Origin: JAJCYK01 sp965224285
GTDB lineage: Bacteria; Bacteroidota; Bacteroidia; Cytophagales; Cyclobacteriaceae
Reading direction: 5' to 3'
Length of the DNA stretch: 64,000 bases
NCBI GenBank assembly: GCA_965224285.1
Contig: OZ245043.1
Span: forward strand, 1,860,001-1,924,000
The notes under the pieces are model-generated. The model had not been told where the DNA came from, did not search any database, and saw only the letters and a program-made list of their open reading frames with translations. A program made the position numbers and the translations under genes. Below are positions 8,761 to 17,673 of the stretch, piece by piece (positions within the stretch are counted from its first letter, which is position 1; each line of letters starts with the position of its first letter).

Positions 8761-10098
8761 CTAAAAGCTCGGTTTTGTAATCTGGCTAACGGATATCTGC
8801 AGGATCTCCCTGGTGGCTTCACTTATTTTGAATCGCTCGTCAATTCGTTGATTGACCAACCATATGATCTCACCTGCGGAGAGCAACACTAATTGACCGG
8901 GTTTCAGGGCCAGGGGGATTTTCTCATCTATCAGAAAATCACTTATTTTTTTAGTCCCTTCCATTCCCAATGGTTGAAAACGGTCACCGGCGCGCCAGGG
9001 TCGAAGTTCCAGGGGAAATCGGATGAGGGACAGATCCCAGGCGCCAACAGATGATCCTTTACTTAATTTATGCTTATCAACCGTATTGGCCTCCATTGTC
9101 CAGGTGTAACCCATGAATGACCACTGTTTCATTTCCAATCCCGGTATCACCATTTCCCGGTCCACCTTATAATTAGGTTTTAAAATCACCTGATCTCTAT
9201 CCACATTGAGCAGATATTCGGGGGAAATAAAAACTTTACCGCTTTGAGCGGAATATGATGCCTTAAGATCGAGCACCTGGGAATAGTTGAAGCCAAATTC
9301 GTTTAATATTTCGAATAAAACAGTTGCTGGTTGTTCAGCTAAAAAGGATTTAGGAAAATGAATCTGCCCTTTTTGGGATACCAATGCAGCCTCTTTTAAT
9401 GATTTCACGTGCTCATCCCAGACCTTTTCAATGCATCCCAGGATTTCTGATGTGTGGCTTGCGGTTTCAGCCAGCCTAGGATTTAAGATTTCTAATAATG
9501 GTATTACCTGGTTCCGAATCAGATTGCGCTGATAGTGATCATTAGTATTAGAGTAGTCCTCACGCCAGCTGAGTTGCTGTTGTTTAGCATATTCCACAAT
9601 ATCCTGTTTGCAGGCAAACAACAAGGGGCGAATGATGTACCCCTTACGCACGGGGATTCCCTTAAGTCCCCGGATGCCGGTGCCCCTCACCAAATTGAGC
9701 AGTATAGTCTCGAGGTTGTCATCCATATGATGAGCAGTTGCAACTGCTGAATACCCATACATTTGTCTTAATTCCTCAAACCATTGGTAGCGCAGCTCCC
9801 TGGCGGCCATCTGCAGTGAAATTCGATGAGCTTGTGCGTAACTTCTGGTTTCCACTCGTTGTACATATACTTCCACTCCCCATTCGCTGGCTAAGTCCTT
9901 CACTAAAGCTTCATCCAGATCTGAATCTTGTTCACGGAGTTGAAAATTCATGTGCGCCAGGGCCATAGATATTCCTTGCAGGTGAAATAAATAGGCCATA
10001 GTAACCGAATCCACTCCCCCACTGACTGCTACCAATACCCGGTCAGAACCCTTTACCAGATTTTGACTATGAATAAAATTGTAGAATTCTGCTTCCAT
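8761..10098 (-). CDS. tilS: tRNA(Ile)-lysidine synthase
   Basis: TilS attaches lysine to C34 of the CAU-anticodon tRNA-Ile so that it reads AUA instead of AUG; it is normally essential. The PP-loop ATP motif SGGVDS lies at residues 26-31 of the preferred ATG start at 10098; a GTG five codons upstream is possible. TAHHMDDNLET and LVRGTGIRGLKGIP are the expected substrate-loop motifs. The C-terminal region has LRPWRAGDRFQPLGMEGTKK and SDFLIDEKIP, typical of the TilS C-terminal domain. At about 445 residues it is full length. It is divergent from the OstA/LptA-like gene and upstream of mdh. Confidence 0.95.
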   Translation of the reverse strand: MEAEFYNFIHSQNLVKGSDRVLVAVSGGVDSVTMAYLFHLQGISMALAHMNFQLREQDSDLDEALVKDLASEWGVEVYVQRVETRSYAQAHRISLQMAARELRYQWFEELRQMYGYSAVATAHHMDDNLETILLNLVRGTGIRGLKGIPVRKGYIIRPLLFACKQDIVEYAKQQQLSWREDYSNTNDHYQRNLIRNQVIPLLEILNPRLAETASHTSEILGCIEKVWDEHVKSLKEAALVSQKGQIHFPKSFLAEQPATVLFEILNEFGFNYSQVLDLKASYSAQSGKVFISPEYLLNVDRDQVILKPNYKVDREMVIPGLEMKQWSFMGYTWTMEANTVDKHKLSKGSSVGAWDLSLIRFPLELRPWRAGDRFQPLGMEGTKKISDFLIDEKIPLALKPGQLVLLSAGEIIWLVNQRIDERFKISEATREILQISVSQITKPSF

Positions 10099-10146
10099 GT
10101 AGGGAACTGGCACGATTATTACAATCTAATAACCAATATTTTGTGA

Positions 10147-10154
10147 TAAATTTG
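10147..10154 (+). promoter_or_regulatory. Bacteroidota -7 promoter element (TAAATTTG)
   Basis: This is an exact TAnnTTTG match 19 bp before the ATG at 10173. A start at the earlier GTG (10143) would place the element inside the gene, which is one reason to prefer the ATG. The -33 box is not clear. Confidence 0.4.
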
Positions 10155-10172
10155 CTCGCTGATAGGCTGAAT

Positions 10173-11738
10173 ATGACAAAGTTATCAATTTCTGGTTTAA
10201 CCGTGATCATCCTGATCTGCAGCTTACCGGCTTTCTCCCAGCAGAAAGACCGGGTAAAACTGGAACGAGCGGAGTATCTGGAAAACGGTGAATTAAATGG
10301 TGAACGTTTTGATAAAGTGATTGGAAATGTGGCTTTCTCGCAAAAAGAAACCCGCATTTTCGGTGATTCGGCGTTTTTCTTCAAACAGAAGAACCTGGTA
10401 GAAATATTTGGACGTGTCCGGGTATTGGAAGGGGATTCCATTACCATTACTGGCAAGCGGCTTATTTACCATGGAAATACCAAGTTGGCCCAAATGCGTG
10501 AAAATGTGGTATATCGTGATCCCACCATGACCTTAAATACCGATTTCCTGGACTACGACATGCCCGACCACATGGCCTATTATTATGATGGGGGTAGACT
10601 GGTTACAGAAAGCAATCGACTGACCAGCAAAAAGGGATACTATGACACCAAAGCCAAATACGCCTCCTTCAAAGACAGTGTAGTACTGAAAAATCCCGAT
10701 TACACGGTGGAAGCCGATACCTTTCAATTTAATACCGTTACGGAGGTGGCCTATTTCCTGGGGCCTACTCTGATTACCGCACGAAACGGGACCATCCTGA
10801 ATGCCGATGATGGAGGAGAATATGACACCCGCCAGGAAATTGGCAATTTTACTGGTGCAGCTATCGAAACTCCCAAGTACCTACTTAACGGTAAACAACT
10901 GTTCGGCGATGAAACCAAAGAATTTTATACTGCCACTGACAGTGTTACCCTTATCAGCAAGAACGAAAATGTGATCATATCAGGTGATCACGGTAAATAT
11001 TGGAAAAGCGACGGCTTGACCAAGGTTTACGGAAATGCCCTAATGAAAAAAGTATTTGCCGATGATACTCTATATCTGACAGCGGATACCTTGATTAATA
11101 TCGAAGATTCCATAGCGGTCAAAGAAAGACAATTAGCGTTCCACAATGTGCGTATTTTCAAACCCGATCTCCAGGGAAGAGCCGACTCGCTCAGCTATCA
11201 AACAGCTGATTCTCTGATCTATCTTTACGGCGATCCGGTGCTTTGGAATGAAAATAATCAAATGGTGGCCGATACCATTTACCTCATGATAAAAAACGGC
11301 ACTATTTCCAGAATGTTCATGAATAACAAGGCCTTTGTAACGGGAGAAACCGCAGAAAATTTTTATGATCAGGTGAAAGGGCGCAAGATGACCGCCTATT
11401 TCACTGAGAGTAAACTCAGTCGCGTGGATGTCAATGGCAACGGTGAAAGCCTTTATTTCGAATTGGAACAAGACTCCCTGGTAATGGGGATGAATAAAGT
11501 GATCTGTAGTGATATGAAGTTGCTATTTCAGGAACAGAAAATATCCGACATTGTGTTTTATAGTCCTGATGGGTCATTTATACCATTTCATGAAATAAAA
11601 TCCAGTGAAACGAGGTTAGAGGATTTCAACTGGCGTCCGGAAGAACGTCCTACCCGTGAAGATGTAATAGGACCACCGGTAAGCCCGGCCCTGCTTCCGG
11701 ATGATTTGCAGCAAGTCGTCCTTCCAGCAAGAGATTGA
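10173..11738 (+). CDS. OstA/LptA-like periplasmic LPS-transport protein
   Basis: From the ATG at 10173 the protein has 521 residues. A signal peptide (hydrophobic SGLTVIILICSLPAFSQ) is followed by a long series of OstA/LptA beta-jellyroll repeats: short strands with IFGDSAFFF, YGNALMKK, LYLTADTLI and YLYGDPVLW, which recur about every 25-30 residues. LptA-type proteins bridge LPS from the inner to the outer membrane. This one is much longer than E. coli LptA and lacks a recognisable LptD barrel, which agrees with the OstA-like family of Bacteroidota. A separate LptD is expected elsewhere. The gene precedes bamD, so envelope assembly genes cluster here. A GTG start at 10143 would add ten residues before the signal peptide. 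Confidence 0.85.
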   Translation: MTKLSISGLTVIILICSLPAFSQQKDRVKLERAEYLENGELNGERFDKVIGNVAFSQKETRIFGDSAFFFKQKNLVEIFGRVRVLEGDSITITGKRLIYHGNTKLAQMRENVVYRDPTMTLNTDFLDYDMPDHMAYYYDGGRLVTESNRLTSKKGYYDTKAKYASFKDSVVLKNPDYTVEADTFQFNTVTEVAYFLGPTLITARNGTILNADDGGEYDTRQEIGNFTGAAIETPKYLLNGKQLFGDETKEFYTATDSVTLISKNENVIISGDHGKYWKSDGLTKVYGNALMKKVFADDTLYLTADTLINIEDSIAVKERQLAFHNVRIFKPDLQGRADSLSYQTADSLIYLYGDPVLWNENNQMVADTIYLMIKNGTISRMFMNNKAFVTGETAENFYDQVKGRKMTAYFTESKLSRVDVNGNGESLYFELEQDSLVMGMNKVICSDMKLLFQEQKISDIVFYSPDGSFIPFHEIKSSETRLEDFNWRPEERPTREDVIGPPVSPALLPDDLQQVVLPARD

Positions 11739-11789
11739 ATTGACTATGGTGCGAGGTGGTGTTAAAAGAGGTTAAAGCAACCAAATGGA

Positions 11790-11820
11790 TTGTTTATTAG
11801 ATGCTTGAAACATATATTTG
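11790..11820 (+). promoter_or_regulatory. Bacteroidota promoter (TTG, 20 bp, TATATTTG) for bamD operon
   Basis: A TTG at 11790-11792 and an exact TAnnTTTG (TATATTTG, 11813-11820) are separated by 20 bp. This is the spacing known for the primary sigma factor of Bacteroidota. The ATG at 11840 is 20 bp downstream. An alternative in-frame ATG at 11801 lies between the two boxes and would not be on the transcript, so this promoter decides the start of bamD. Confidence 0.7.
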
Positions 11821-11839
11821 CTGCCCAATATGGAGTATT

Positions 11840-12676
11840 ATGAGAGGTAGGTTTGTGGTATTTTTTCTGGCGGTGTGGACACTGGTTGCCTGTAGTGATT
11901 TCAGGAAGCTGCAAAAGAGCACCAATTGGCGTGAAAAATATGACGCAGCTGTTCGCTATTACGAAAGAGGTGAAAAAGGAGATTATATCAAGGCCAGTAT
12001 GCTATTTGAAGAAATTCTGCCCATCATCAGGGGTACTGAAGAGGCTGAAAAGGCAAACTTTTACTACGCCTACAGCCATTTTCACCAGGGTCTTTATGTA
12101 GAAAGTGCGTTTTATTTTAAAAGTTTCTATGAGACTTACAGCCGCAGTGAGTTTGCCATGGAAAGTATGTATATGCACGCTCATTCCCTATTTTTAGATT
12201 CACCGGTAAAAGAATTGGATCAAACCAGCTCTATTGAGGCTGTATCGGCTATGCAACAGTTTATAAATCGCTATCCATCCAGTGAATACACGGAACAGGC
12301 CAGTAATACCATAAATGAATTACAACGCAAATTGGAAGCTAAAGCCTACAATAATGCGGTTTTATACAAGAAGCTGTCCCAGCATAATTCCGCAGTGATC
12401 GCTTTTGAAAATTTCAGTAAAGACTACCCTGATAGTGAATTAAATGAGGAAATCAACTTCTTCAAGCTGGAATCGCAATACCTATATGCTAGAAGATCTA
12501 TACCTTCCAAACAGAAGGAGCGTTACGAAAAAACCATTGAATTTTACCAAAATTTCCTTGAAAGCTATCCAAATAGTAACTTTGCAAAAGACGCGCAGCG
12601 CATTTATCAGGACAGTAAGAAATGGATAGACGAAGCAGCAGCGCAAAATAACACAGAATTAAATAATAATAATTGA
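11840..12676 (+). CDS. bamD: Outer membrane assembly lipoprotein BamD
   Basis: From the ATG at 11840 there are 278 residues with a lipoprotein signal: FFLAVWTLVAC, with Cys18 as the lipidated residue. The body consists of tetratricopeptide-type helical pairs containing YYERGEKGDYIKASMLFEEI, FYYAYSHFHQGLYVESAFYF, YPSSEYTEQA and YPNSNFAKDAQ. This is the layout of BamD, which works with BamA to insert beta-barrel proteins into the outer membrane. It heads a plus-strand operon (next gene 1 bp away). The residues upstream of Met14 in the longer reading are not lipoprotein-like and lie across the promoter. Confidence 0.92.
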   Translation: MRGRFVVFFLAVWTLVACSDFRKLQKSTNWREKYDAAVRYYERGEKGDYIKASMLFEEILPIIRGTEEAEKANFYYAYSHFHQGLYVESAFYFKSFYETYSRSEFAMESMYMHAHSLFLDSPVKELDQTSSIEAVSAMQQFINRYPSSEYTEQASNTINELQRKLEAKAYNNAVLYKKLSQHNSAVIAFENFSKDYPDSELNEEINFFKLESQYLYARRSIPSKQKERYEKTIEFYQNFLESYPNSNFAKDAQRIYQDSKKWIDEAAAQNNTELNNNN

Positions 12677-12677
12677 A

Positions 12678-13001
12678 ATGGGAAAAGCATCCATCATCAC
12701 TCGGGATATTGATGAATTAGCGGAAAGAACCGATAATATCTACGAAGCCGTGGCCATCATATCAAAGCGAGCCAGGCAACTATCCACCCAAATTAGGGAA
12801 GAACTCAGCGGTAAATTGGCAGAGTTTGCCAGCACCGTTGATAATCTTGAGGAAGTTTTTGAAAACCGCGAGCAAATCGAAATCTCCAAATTCTACGAAA
12901 GAATGCCAAAACCTACGGCGGTTGCTACCGAGGAATTTCTCAACGACGAGATAAGATATCGATTGCCAGAGCAGGAAGAAGAGCAGAAAGTCGACCTTTA
13001 A
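12678..13001 (+). CDS. rpoZ: RNA polymerase omega subunit-like protein
   Basis: This 107-residue protein contains the omega-type segment TDNIYEAVAIISKRARQLST followed by helical, acidic sequence. Omega binds the C-terminal part of beta-prime and helps RNA polymerase assembly. The Bacteroidota form is divergent at the N-terminus and lacks the classic MARVTVEDC opening, so recognition rests on the central helix and on position: it lies between bamD (1 bp gap) and coaBC (12 bp gap), the expected neighbourhood in this phylum. Omega upstream of a Dfp/CoaBC gene is also common in other bacteria. Confidence 0.82.
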   Translation: MGKASIITRDIDELAERTDNIYEAVAIISKRARQLSTQIREELSGKLAEFASTVDNLEEVFENREQIEISKFYERMPKPTAVATEEFLNDEIRYRLPEQEEEQKVDL

Positions 13002-13013
13002 ACCGATGCTCCC

Positions 13014-14210
13014 GTGCCAGCCGGCAAAAATATTCTATTAGGGGTATGTGGTAGCATTGCAGCCTACAAGGCGGCTATATTGATCAGGCTGCTGGTCAAG
13101 TCCGGATCTCAAGTAAAGGTAGTGATGACCAAGACTGCAGCCGAGTTCATTTCTCCGCTGACCCTCTCCACCCTGTCTAAGAATCCAGTATTCATTGAGT
13201 TCACCAAAGAATCCGAAGGTCGCTGGAACAATCATGTAGAATTGGGACTGTGGGCTGATCTAATGGTTATGGCGCCTGCCAGCGCCAATACCATGGCCAA
13301 ATGCAGCCATGGTATATGTGATAATTTATTATCGGCCGTATACCTTTCTGCCCGCTGCCCGGTATGGTGGGCTCCGGCCATGGACCTGGACATGTATCGA
13401 CATCCTTCCACCCAGGAAAATCTTCAAAGACTCAGGCAATATGGTAATCTGGTTATAGACGCTAAAGAAGGTGAGCTTGCCAGTGGATTATCTGGAGTAG
13501 GTCGTATGGCCGAACCAGAAGATCTATTCCAGCAGATCTCTTCTTATTTTAATTTTACAAATTCATTACAGGGCAAAACTGCGGTAGTTACCGCAGGTCC
13601 CACCTATGAAGAAATTGATCCAGTGCGATATATTGGCAATCACAGCACCGGAAAAATGGGCTATGAGATAGCCACCATCCTGGCCGAAGCTGGGGCAGAG
13701 GTAACCCTAATCAGCGGCCCTAGTGTATTATCCATAGCTCACCCTAAAATTCAGTTGATTAAAGTTGGCAATGCAGCGGAAATGTATGAAGCTACTGAAA
13801 AGGAGTTCCCTGGCTGTCAATTAGCCGTATTCGCGGCTGCAGTAGCCGATTATACCCCCACGGAGCCCTCAACAGAAAAGCTGAAAAAGAGTGGTGGCAG
13901 GATAGACCTATCCTTAAAACGCACCAGGGATATCGCCCTGGAGATGGGGAAAATAAAAAAGGATGATCAGATTACGGTTGGTTTTGCCCTGGAAACCAAA
14001 GATGAAGCACAAAATGCCTTTGATAAGTTGCAGGCTAAGAACTTTGACCTTATCGTATTGAACTCCCTCAATGACCAGGGAGCGGGGTTTGCCCATGATA
14101 CTAATAAAATAACCTTATTTGATAAGCATAATAATGCTACTGAATTTGAGTTAAAATCTAAAAAGGAAGTCGCCCGTGATATCGTACGGAAAATCCTGGA
14201 ACTTTATTAA
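13014..14210 (+). CDS. coaBC: Bifunctional phosphopantothenoylcysteine decarboxylase / phosphopantothenate-cysteine ligase
   Basis: This 398-residue CoaBC (Dfp) makes 4'-phosphopantetheine for coenzyme A in two steps. The N-terminal flavin decarboxylase domain has GSIAAYKA, the active His74 in NNHVELG, PASANT (88-93), PAMDLDM (121-127) and ASGLSGVGRM. The C-terminal ligase domain begins near residue 185 with GKTAVVTAGPTYEEIDPVRYI and NHSTGKMGYEIA. Two residues known as catalytic in E. coli Dfp appear changed: the Asn of PxMN is Asp124, and the Cys of ACG is Ser157. I think this pattern is shared by Bacteroidota, but that is from memory. The start is GTG. The downstream DUF4835 gene overlaps the 3' end by 35 bp. 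Confidence 0.93.
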   Translation: MPAGKNILLGVCGSIAAYKAAILIRLLVKSGSQVKVVMTKTAAEFISPLTLSTLSKNPVFIEFTKESEGRWNNHVELGLWADLMVMAPASANTMAKCSHGICDNLLSAVYLSARCPVWWAPAMDLDMYRHPSTQENLQRLRQYGNLVIDAKEGELASGLSGVGRMAEPEDLFQQISSYFNFTNSLQGKTAVVTAGPTYEEIDPVRYIGNHSTGKMGYEIATILAEAGAEVTLISGPSVLSIAHPKIQLIKVGNAAEMYEATEKEFPGCQLAVFAAAVADYTPTEPSTEKLKKSGGRIDLSLKRTRDIALEMGKIKKDDQITVGFALETKDEAQNAFDKLQAKNFDLIVLNSLNDQGAGFAHDTNKITLFDKHNNATEFELKSKKEVARDIVRKILELY

Positions 14211-15099
14211 TACTTTAACCTTGCTTTTTCTGGGCACTATTACTTTATCGGCTCAGGAATTAAATTGTAATGTTATCGTAAACGTAGGTCCACAGGTGGA
14301 GACCACAGAGCGCAGGGTATTTAAGGATATGGAAACTGCGTTCTATCAATTTCTTAACAACAGGCGCTGGACCGATGACGTATTCAGCCTGGAAGAAAAG
14401 ATAAGTTGTAACCTTATCATAACCATCGAAAGCCGGCCAGCAGTGGGTAACTTCACCGCTTCAGTACAAATACAATCTTCCAGGCCTATATACAATTCCA
14501 ACTACGAATCGCTATTATTCAATTTTGCCGACCGCGACTGGCAGTTTGAATATACCGAGTCTCAGCCTTTGGAATTCAATGACAACAATTTTACTAACAA
14601 CCTCACATCCATGCTGGCCTTTTATGCCTATGTGATAATTGGCCTGGACTATGATTCCTTTGAAAGGTTGGGAGGAACTCCCTTTTTTGAGAAGGCCCAG
14701 CAAACCGTCAACAACACTCAACAAGCCAACCGACCGGGGTGGTCACAGTTTGAAGGCAATTTCAGAAATCGATTTTGGCTAGCAGAAAATTTTAACAGTC
14801 AGCAGTTGGTCGCTGCCAGGGAAGCTATATACAAATACCACCGCCTGGCTTTGGATCGATTTATAGAGGACCCGGATGAGGCCAGACGCACCGTATTGCA
14901 GGTACTAAAAGATCTACAGCAAGCTCACCGCCGCAAGCCGAACTCCATTTTGATCATTGCTTTCTTCGATGCAAAAAATGATGAAATCGCCAGTATGTTC
15001 TCGGAAGGCAATCTGCAGGTGAGAAGGGAAGCCTATGAAATAGCCAAAGAACTGGATCCCAGTAATACCTCCAAATACGAGGCCATCATTCGCAACTGA
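14176..15099 (+). CDS. DUF4835 family secreted protein
   Basis: This 307-residue protein begins with a signal peptide (NTLTLLFLGTITLSAQ) and then reads ELNCNVIVN. It also contains FYQFLNNRRWTDDVF and LTSMLAFYAYVIIGLDYDSF, the pattern of the Bacteroidota family DUF4835. Function is unknown, and it should be periplasmic or outer-membrane associated. The GTG start lies 35 bp inside coaBC in another frame; no later start preserves the signal peptide, so the overlap is accepted. Presence between coaBC and recN is, as far as I recall, a conserved arrangement in the phylum. Confidence 0.85.
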   Translation: MISYGKSWNFINTLTLLFLGTITLSAQELNCNVIVNVGPQVETTERRVFKDMETAFYQFLNNRRWTDDVFSLEEKISCNLIITIESRPAVGNFTASVQIQSSRPIYNSNYESLLFNFADRDWQFEYTESQPLEFNDNNFTNNLTSMLAFYAYVIIGLDYDSFERLGGTPFFEKAQQTVNNTQQANRPGWSQFEGNFRNRFWLAENFNSQQLVAAREAIYKYHRLALDRFIEDPDEARRTVLQVLKDLQQAHRRKPNSILIIAFFDAKNDEIASMFSEGNLQVRREAYEIAKELDPSNTSKYEAIIRN

Positions 15100-15138
15100 C
15101 CTCATTCCGTTATTCTGTAATGTTGCTTATCTTAGCAC

Positions 15139-16797
15139 ATGCTCAGTAATTTACTGATAAAGAACTACGCGCTGATCAAGCACCTGGAAATGCAGCCTGC
15201 CCGGGGTTTCAACATTATCACCGGAGAAACCGGCGCTGGAAAATCTATTATGTTGGGGGCCATCGGACTTCTAATGGGCAACCGGGCGGACGGTAAATCT
15301 GTTTGGCATCGCCATCAGAAATGTGTTATAGAAGGCACTTTTCTGATAGATCAATATGATCTTCAAGAACTCTTCACCACCCATGACTGGGAGTACCACC
15401 ATGAAACCATTATAAGAAGAGAGATTGCCATAAGTGGAAAATCACGGGCTTTTATTAATGACAGCCCGGTAAATCTGGAGTCACTAAGAACATTGGGGAG
15501 TCATTTACTGGATATTCATTCACAGCACCAGACCTTGCAACTAGGAGCAGAAAAATTCCAGCTTCAAGTTTTAGATATATTTGGCGATCATCGGGATTTA
15601 CAGAAGCACTACAGAAAAGCCTATACCTCGTGGAGGGAAGGCCTGAAATCCAAAAACGCTCTACTGCAAAAATCAATAGAGCAAAAGCAAGAAGCAGACT
15701 ACCACAATTTCCTGCTGGAAGAACTGAATCAGGCAGACTTGAGCGTCGAAGAGCAAGAGGAGTTGGAAGACAGCCTGCAGGTAATGGAACATGCAGAAGA
15801 AATAAAATCTCAACTCAACCAGGTGCTGCAGGTACTGGAAGGACCTGAGGTGACCGCCCTTGAATTGCTTGATCACGCAATTAGAATGGTGAGCAGGATC
15901 AAGGATCTCACTCCCCGATACCAGGAGATCCATTCAAGACTTAACAGTGCCTATATTGAATTAAAAGACCTGAGTGGAGAGATCAGTGCTGAGCAGGATT
16001 CGGTACAGTATGACCCGAAGGTTTTAGAAGAGCAAAAATCAAGGCTTGATTGGATTAACCGGCTTGAGCAGAAACATCAGGTAAGTACAATTTCAGAATT
16101 ATTGGAGATAAAAAGCAGGTTGGAAAACCAGTTTAGTGATATGACTAAAACTGAGGCTGAATTGGAAGAATTGGAGGTCCGAATAGCTACTGCCAAGGAT
16201 GATCTTAATCAATGGGGTCAAAAACTTTCTGAGGCTAGATTAAAGGCGTTCAATCCACTATCAATAAAGATGAAATCCTTGCTGGGGTCACTGGGTATCA
16301 ATGAAGCCGACTTAACTATGTCTCATCAAACTGTAGAACCCAATGAGGATGGCTTGGATCAGGTTACCTGGCTTTTCAGCGCTAATAAAGGAATAGATCC
16401 GTTACCTCTGAAGCAAGTGGCTTCAGGCGGTGAGTTCTCCCGTCTGATGTTCTGTTTAAAATATATTCTGGCAGACAAAGTGAAACTGCCCACTATTTTA
16501 TTTGATGAAATTGATTCCGGAGTTTCCGGGGAGATCGCCTTACAAATGGTGGAAATGATGAGGCAGATGTCCACCAGGCATCAGGTTATTACCATAAGTC
16601 ACTTACCGCAATTCGCCGCAAAAGGTGATCATCACTATTTTGTTTACAAGAGCTCCGAAAATCAGGGTACTACCAGCGAAATCAAAAAATTAGAGGGCGA
16701 AGAAAGGCTGGTGGAAGTAGCTCGCATGATAGGAGGAAATAACCCATCTGAAATTGCCTTAGCCAATGCCAGAGAATTGCTGGAGCCCAGTAACTAA
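15139..16797 (+). CDS. recN: DNA repair protein RecN
   Basis: This 552-residue SMC-like ATPase acts in double-strand break repair in the cytoplasm. Walker A GETGAGKS is at residues 29-36 and LLDIHSQHQTLQL follows in the head. The middle is a Glu/Gln-rich coiled coil, and the C-terminal head has the signature ASGGEFSRLMF, Walker B TILFDEIDSGVSG, and the switch sequence VITISHLPQFAAKGDHH. Length and motif order are normal for RecN. It is 39 bp from DUF4835 and followed after 59 bp by fabI. AddAB, its usual partner system in break processing, lies at 30336-36372. Confidence 0.96.
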   Translation: MLSNLLIKNYALIKHLEMQPARGFNIITGETGAGKSIMLGAIGLLMGNRADGKSVWHRHQKCVIEGTFLIDQYDLQELFTTHDWEYHHETIIRREIAISGKSRAFINDSPVNLESLRTLGSHLLDIHSQHQTLQLGAEKFQLQVLDIFGDHRDLQKHYRKAYTSWREGLKSKNALLQKSIEQKQEADYHNFLLEELNQADLSVEEQEELEDSLQVMEHAEEIKSQLNQVLQVLEGPEVTALELLDHAIRMVSRIKDLTPRYQEIHSRLNSAYIELKDLSGEISAEQDSVQYDPKVLEEQKSRLDWINRLEQKHQVSTISELLEIKSRLENQFSDMTKTEAELEELEVRIATAKDDLNQWGQKLSEARLKAFNPLSIKMKSLLGSLGINEADLTMSHQTVEPNEDGLDQVTWLFSANKGIDPLPLKQVASGGEFSRLMFCLKYILADKVKLPTILFDEIDSGVSGEIALQMVEMMRQMSTRHQVITISHLPQFAAKGDHHYFVYKSSENQGTTSEIKKLEGEERLVEVARMIGGNNPSEIALANARELLEPSN

Positions 16798-16856
16798 AAA
16801 ACACCGCTAAGTGAAGCGCAAAATATTTTATTATATTCAAAAAATCAGAATCAAAT

Positions 16857-17669
16857 ATGGCCTATAATCTATTAGAAGGAAAAAAGGGAATTATCTTTGG
16901 GGCGCTGGATGAGAAATCCATAGCCTGGAAAGTTGCGGAAAAAGCCCACCAGGAAGGCGCAAAATTTACCCTAACCAATGCTCCTATCGCCTTGCGCATG
17001 GGTAAGATAAATGATCTGGCTTCACAATGTCAAGCAGAAGTCCTTCCGGCCGATGCCACCTCTATTGAAGACCTGGAGAAGTTGGTATCGGAAAGTATGG
17101 ATATTTTAGGAGGAAAGCTGGATTTTGTGCTGCACAGTATCGGGATGAGCCCTAATGTCCGAAAGAACAAGCCCTACACCGACCTGAATTACGATTGGTT
17201 CCAGAAAACGCTGGACATCTCCGGATTGTCATTTCATAAGGTGCTGCAAACCCTGGACAAAACGGATGCAATGAACCAATGGGGGTCCATACTGGCTTTG
17301 ACCTATATTGCGGCTCAGCGCACCTTCCCTGATTATTCAGATATGGCTCAGGCCAAAGCGGTATTGGAGTCGATAGCCCGCAGTTATGGCTATTTTTTTG
17401 CCAAGAAAAATCAGGTAAGGGTGAATACTATCTCTCAATCTCCTACCATGACCACAGCTGGCACCGGAGTGGGCGGGTTTGACCTTTTTTATGACTATGC
17501 CCATAAGATGTCCCCTCTGGGAAATGCCAGTGCCGAAGATTGCGCCAATTACGTGGTGGTGATGTTCTCCGACCTGACCCGAATGGTCACCATGCAAAAT
17601 CTTATGCACGACGGCGGGTTTTCTGCATCAGGTATAACTTCTGAACTCATGGAGGAGCTTTCCAAGTAA
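16857..17669 (+). CDS. fabI: Enoyl-[acyl-carrier-protein] reductase (NADH), FabI type
   Basis: This 270-residue short-chain dehydrogenase carries out the last reductive step of each fatty acid elongation round. It opens with LLEGKKGIIFGALDEKSIAW (the FabI-type variant of the nucleotide loop) and has LHSIG, then Tyr150, Tyr160 and Lys167 in the YIAAQRTFPDYSDMAQAK segment, the FabI Tyr-Tyr-Lys arrangement. It ends with VRVNTISQSPTMT and the helix near LTRMVTMQNLMHDGG. Such enzymes are the classic target of triclosan. It is followed 4 bp later by ispE. Confidence 0.95.
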   Translation: MAYNLLEGKKGIIFGALDEKSIAWKVAEKAHQEGAKFTLTNAPIALRMGKINDLASQCQAEVLPADATSIEDLEKLVSESMDILGGKLDFVLHSIGMSPNVRKNKPYTDLNYDWFQKTLDISGLSFHKVLQTLDKTDAMNQWGSILALTYIAAQRTFPDYSDMAQAKAVLESIARSYGYFFAKKNQVRVNTISQSPTMTTAGTGVGGFDLFYDYAHKMSPLGNASAEDCANYVVVMFSDLTRMVTMQNLMHDGGFSASGITSELMEELSK

Positions 17670-17673
17670 TGGA

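Noticed and set aside
10067..10456. 129-residue minus-strand frame opposite the OstA-like gene
   Set aside because: Overlaps a well-supported gene and the tilS start; no recognisable features.
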